The notes beneath the pieces are model-generated. The model saw only the letters and a program-made list of their open reading frames with translations. It made no database searches and was not told the DNA's origin. A stretch of 6,520 bases of DNA from UBA822 sp036336795 (GTDB lineage: Bacteria > Gemmatimonadota > Gemmatimonadetes > Longimicrobiales > Gaopeijiaceae). A program made the translations under genes and the position numbers. How positions within the stretch are numbered: position 1 is the first letter of the stretch; each line of letters starts with the position of its first letter. Shown piece after piece: positions 5,623 through 6,520 of this stretch. Location: the NCBI GenBank assembly GCA_036336795.1, contig JAYZFL010000053.1, forward strand, positions 1 to 6,520, written 5' to 3'.

Positions 5623-6501
5623 ATGAAACCCCGCAAGCTGATCACATTCCTCATCGTTACCTCGGCTACGGTCGCCTCGATCTTTGTGCAACCGATGGAG
5701 GTGGGGGCGCAAGCACGCATCTTCAACACGGTGAAGCAGAAGCTTTCCGAGGGGAAGCAGGTCATCGGTGGAACCGTGTCAACCGCGGATCCCGATATCT
5801 ATTGCGCAGTCGCCAACTCAGGGTTCGACTTCACCTGGATCGAGATGCAGCATAGCCCGCTGACCTACACCGATGTGGCTCGCATGATTTGGGCGTGCCG
5901 TGACGCACCGGCCATCCCATTCATCCGCGTCCCGGACGCAACCGAAGGGGACATTCAAAAAGCCACCGACATCGGTGCGTTGGGCATCATCATTCCAATG
6001 GTCGACAACATCGAAAAAGTCCGTAAAGCCATCACCTTCGCCAAGTATCCTCCAGTCGGAAAACGAAGCCAAGGTGGGGGCCAGTACCGGGCGCTGTGGG
6101 GCAATGACTATCGTCAAGCAGCCAACGACAACATCATGATCGTCGCCATGATCGAATCCCCCGCCGGAGTCAAAATTGCTGAAGAGATAGCAAGCGTAAC
6201 AGGTGTGGATGTAGTCTTCGCGGCCAGCTCCGATCTCGGAAGCTTCACCGGACGACGCCAGGGGGATCCCTCCTACGAGGCCCTAGTCACTGAGATCAAG
6301 GAAGCAACGATGGGCGCTGGCCTAGCGCTCGGAGGTCCGTTGGCGTGGCTGACGACGCGCGAAGGGTACAGCTTTTTTCAGGGTCCCGGCGCGACAAGTC
6401 TCGTAAGAACCGGAGCTCGTGTGATCCTGGACGAGGCCGATCCATGCAAGAATCTTCCTGCTGGAGTGGCCCCGGTCGAAGGAGAGGATCCCTGTCCGTA
6501 G
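5623..6501 (+). CDS. Exported HpcH/HpaI aldolase/citrate lyase family protein
   Basis: This 292-residue protein is related to the class II pyruvate-type aldolase HpaI/HpcH, which cleaves 4-hydroxy-2-keto diacids to pyruvate and an aldehyde, as in homoprotocatechuate breakdown. Residues 1-31 form a Sec signal peptide: basic MKPRK, a hydrophobic core, and a likely cut after VGA or GAQA. The enzyme core follows at about 40-270. By comparison with HpaI, His77 (WIEMQHSP) corresponds to the catalytic His, Arg102 (FIRVPD) to the substrate Arg, Glu178 (AMIESPAG) to one metal ligand and Asp204 (ASSDLGSF) to the other; all are kept. The usual GPxDL loop reads ASSDL. PMVDNIEKVRKAITFAKYPP (125-144) is typical of the family. 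A tail (271-292) carries Cys275 and Cys291, possibly a disulfide. A strong GGAGG precedes the start. It is divergent from the Tat-exported amidase. The family is secure; the aldol substrate is unknown. Confidence 0.93.
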   Translation: MKPRKLITFLIVTSATVASIFVQPMEVGAQARIFNTVKQKLSEGKQVIGGTVSTADPDIYCAVANSGFDFTWIEMQHSPLTYTDVARMIWACRDAPAIPFIRVPDATEGDIQKATDIGALGIIIPMVDNIEKVRKAITFAKYPPVGKRSQGGGQYRALWGNDYRQAANDNIMIVAMIESPAGVKIAEEIASVTGVDVVFAASSDLGSFTGRRQGDPSYEALVTEIKEATMGAGLALGGPLAWLTTREGYSFFQGPGATSLVRTGARVILDEADPCKNLPAGVAPVEGEDPCP

Positions 6502-6520
6502 AATAGACCGAAGAAAGGGT

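Noticed and set aside
5417..5626. 69-codon plus-strand frame whose TGA overlaps the aldolase ATG (ATGA)
   Set aside because: The overlap looks like coupling, but the translation is Arg/Ser/Pro-rich low complexity and the aldolase has its own strong Shine-Dalgarno.
1..6520. Search for tRNA or rRNA genes, transposon ends, CRISPR arrays and prophage genes
   Set aside because: Nothing with the required repeats, conserved stems or protein motifs was seen by eye.

Overview
The window carries five protein genes and no RNA genes, mobile elements or CRISPR arrays that I can see. It looks chromosomal, from a moderately GC-rich, free-living Gram-negative heterotroph. The combination of a plant-type (S9D) glutamyl endopeptidase, a lipoprotein PQQ sugar dehydrogenase, a Tat-exported amidase and an exported HpcH/HpaI aldolase is what I would expect from Gemmatimonadota or a neighbouring uncultured phylum. 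That placement rests on protein style only and is an inference.

Layout. Positions 1-1197 (minus) hold the N-terminal 399 residues of an exported S9 serine peptidase whose catalytic half lies beyond the left edge. Positions 1293-2507 (minus) hold a lipoprotein of the soluble PQQ-dependent glucose/aldose dehydrogenase family. A roughly 480-base gap (2508-2992) separates it from a divergent small cupin (2993-3328, plus). The cupin converges on a Tat-exported amidase-signature enzyme (3500-5284, minus). A 338-base divergent region (5285-5622) separates the amidase from an HpcH/HpaI-type aldolase with a Sec signal peptide (5623-6501, plus).

How the genes fit together. Four of the five products carry recognisable export signals: two Sec, one lipobox, one Tat. 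The window therefore reads as a stretch of periplasmic or envelope catabolic enzymes acting on peptides, amides, sugars and hydroxy-keto acids. Only the amidase/aldolase pair (divergent, shared upstream region) and the dehydrogenase/peptidase pair (same strand, 95 bases apart) have an arrangement suggesting co-regulation. I see no evidence for a single pathway or a defence or mobile system.

The points most worth checking are a His-to-Gln change at the expected catalytic-base position of the PQQ dehydrogenase, a GatC-like helical segment fused in front of the secreted amidase, and the export of an aldolase family that is normally cytoplasmic.
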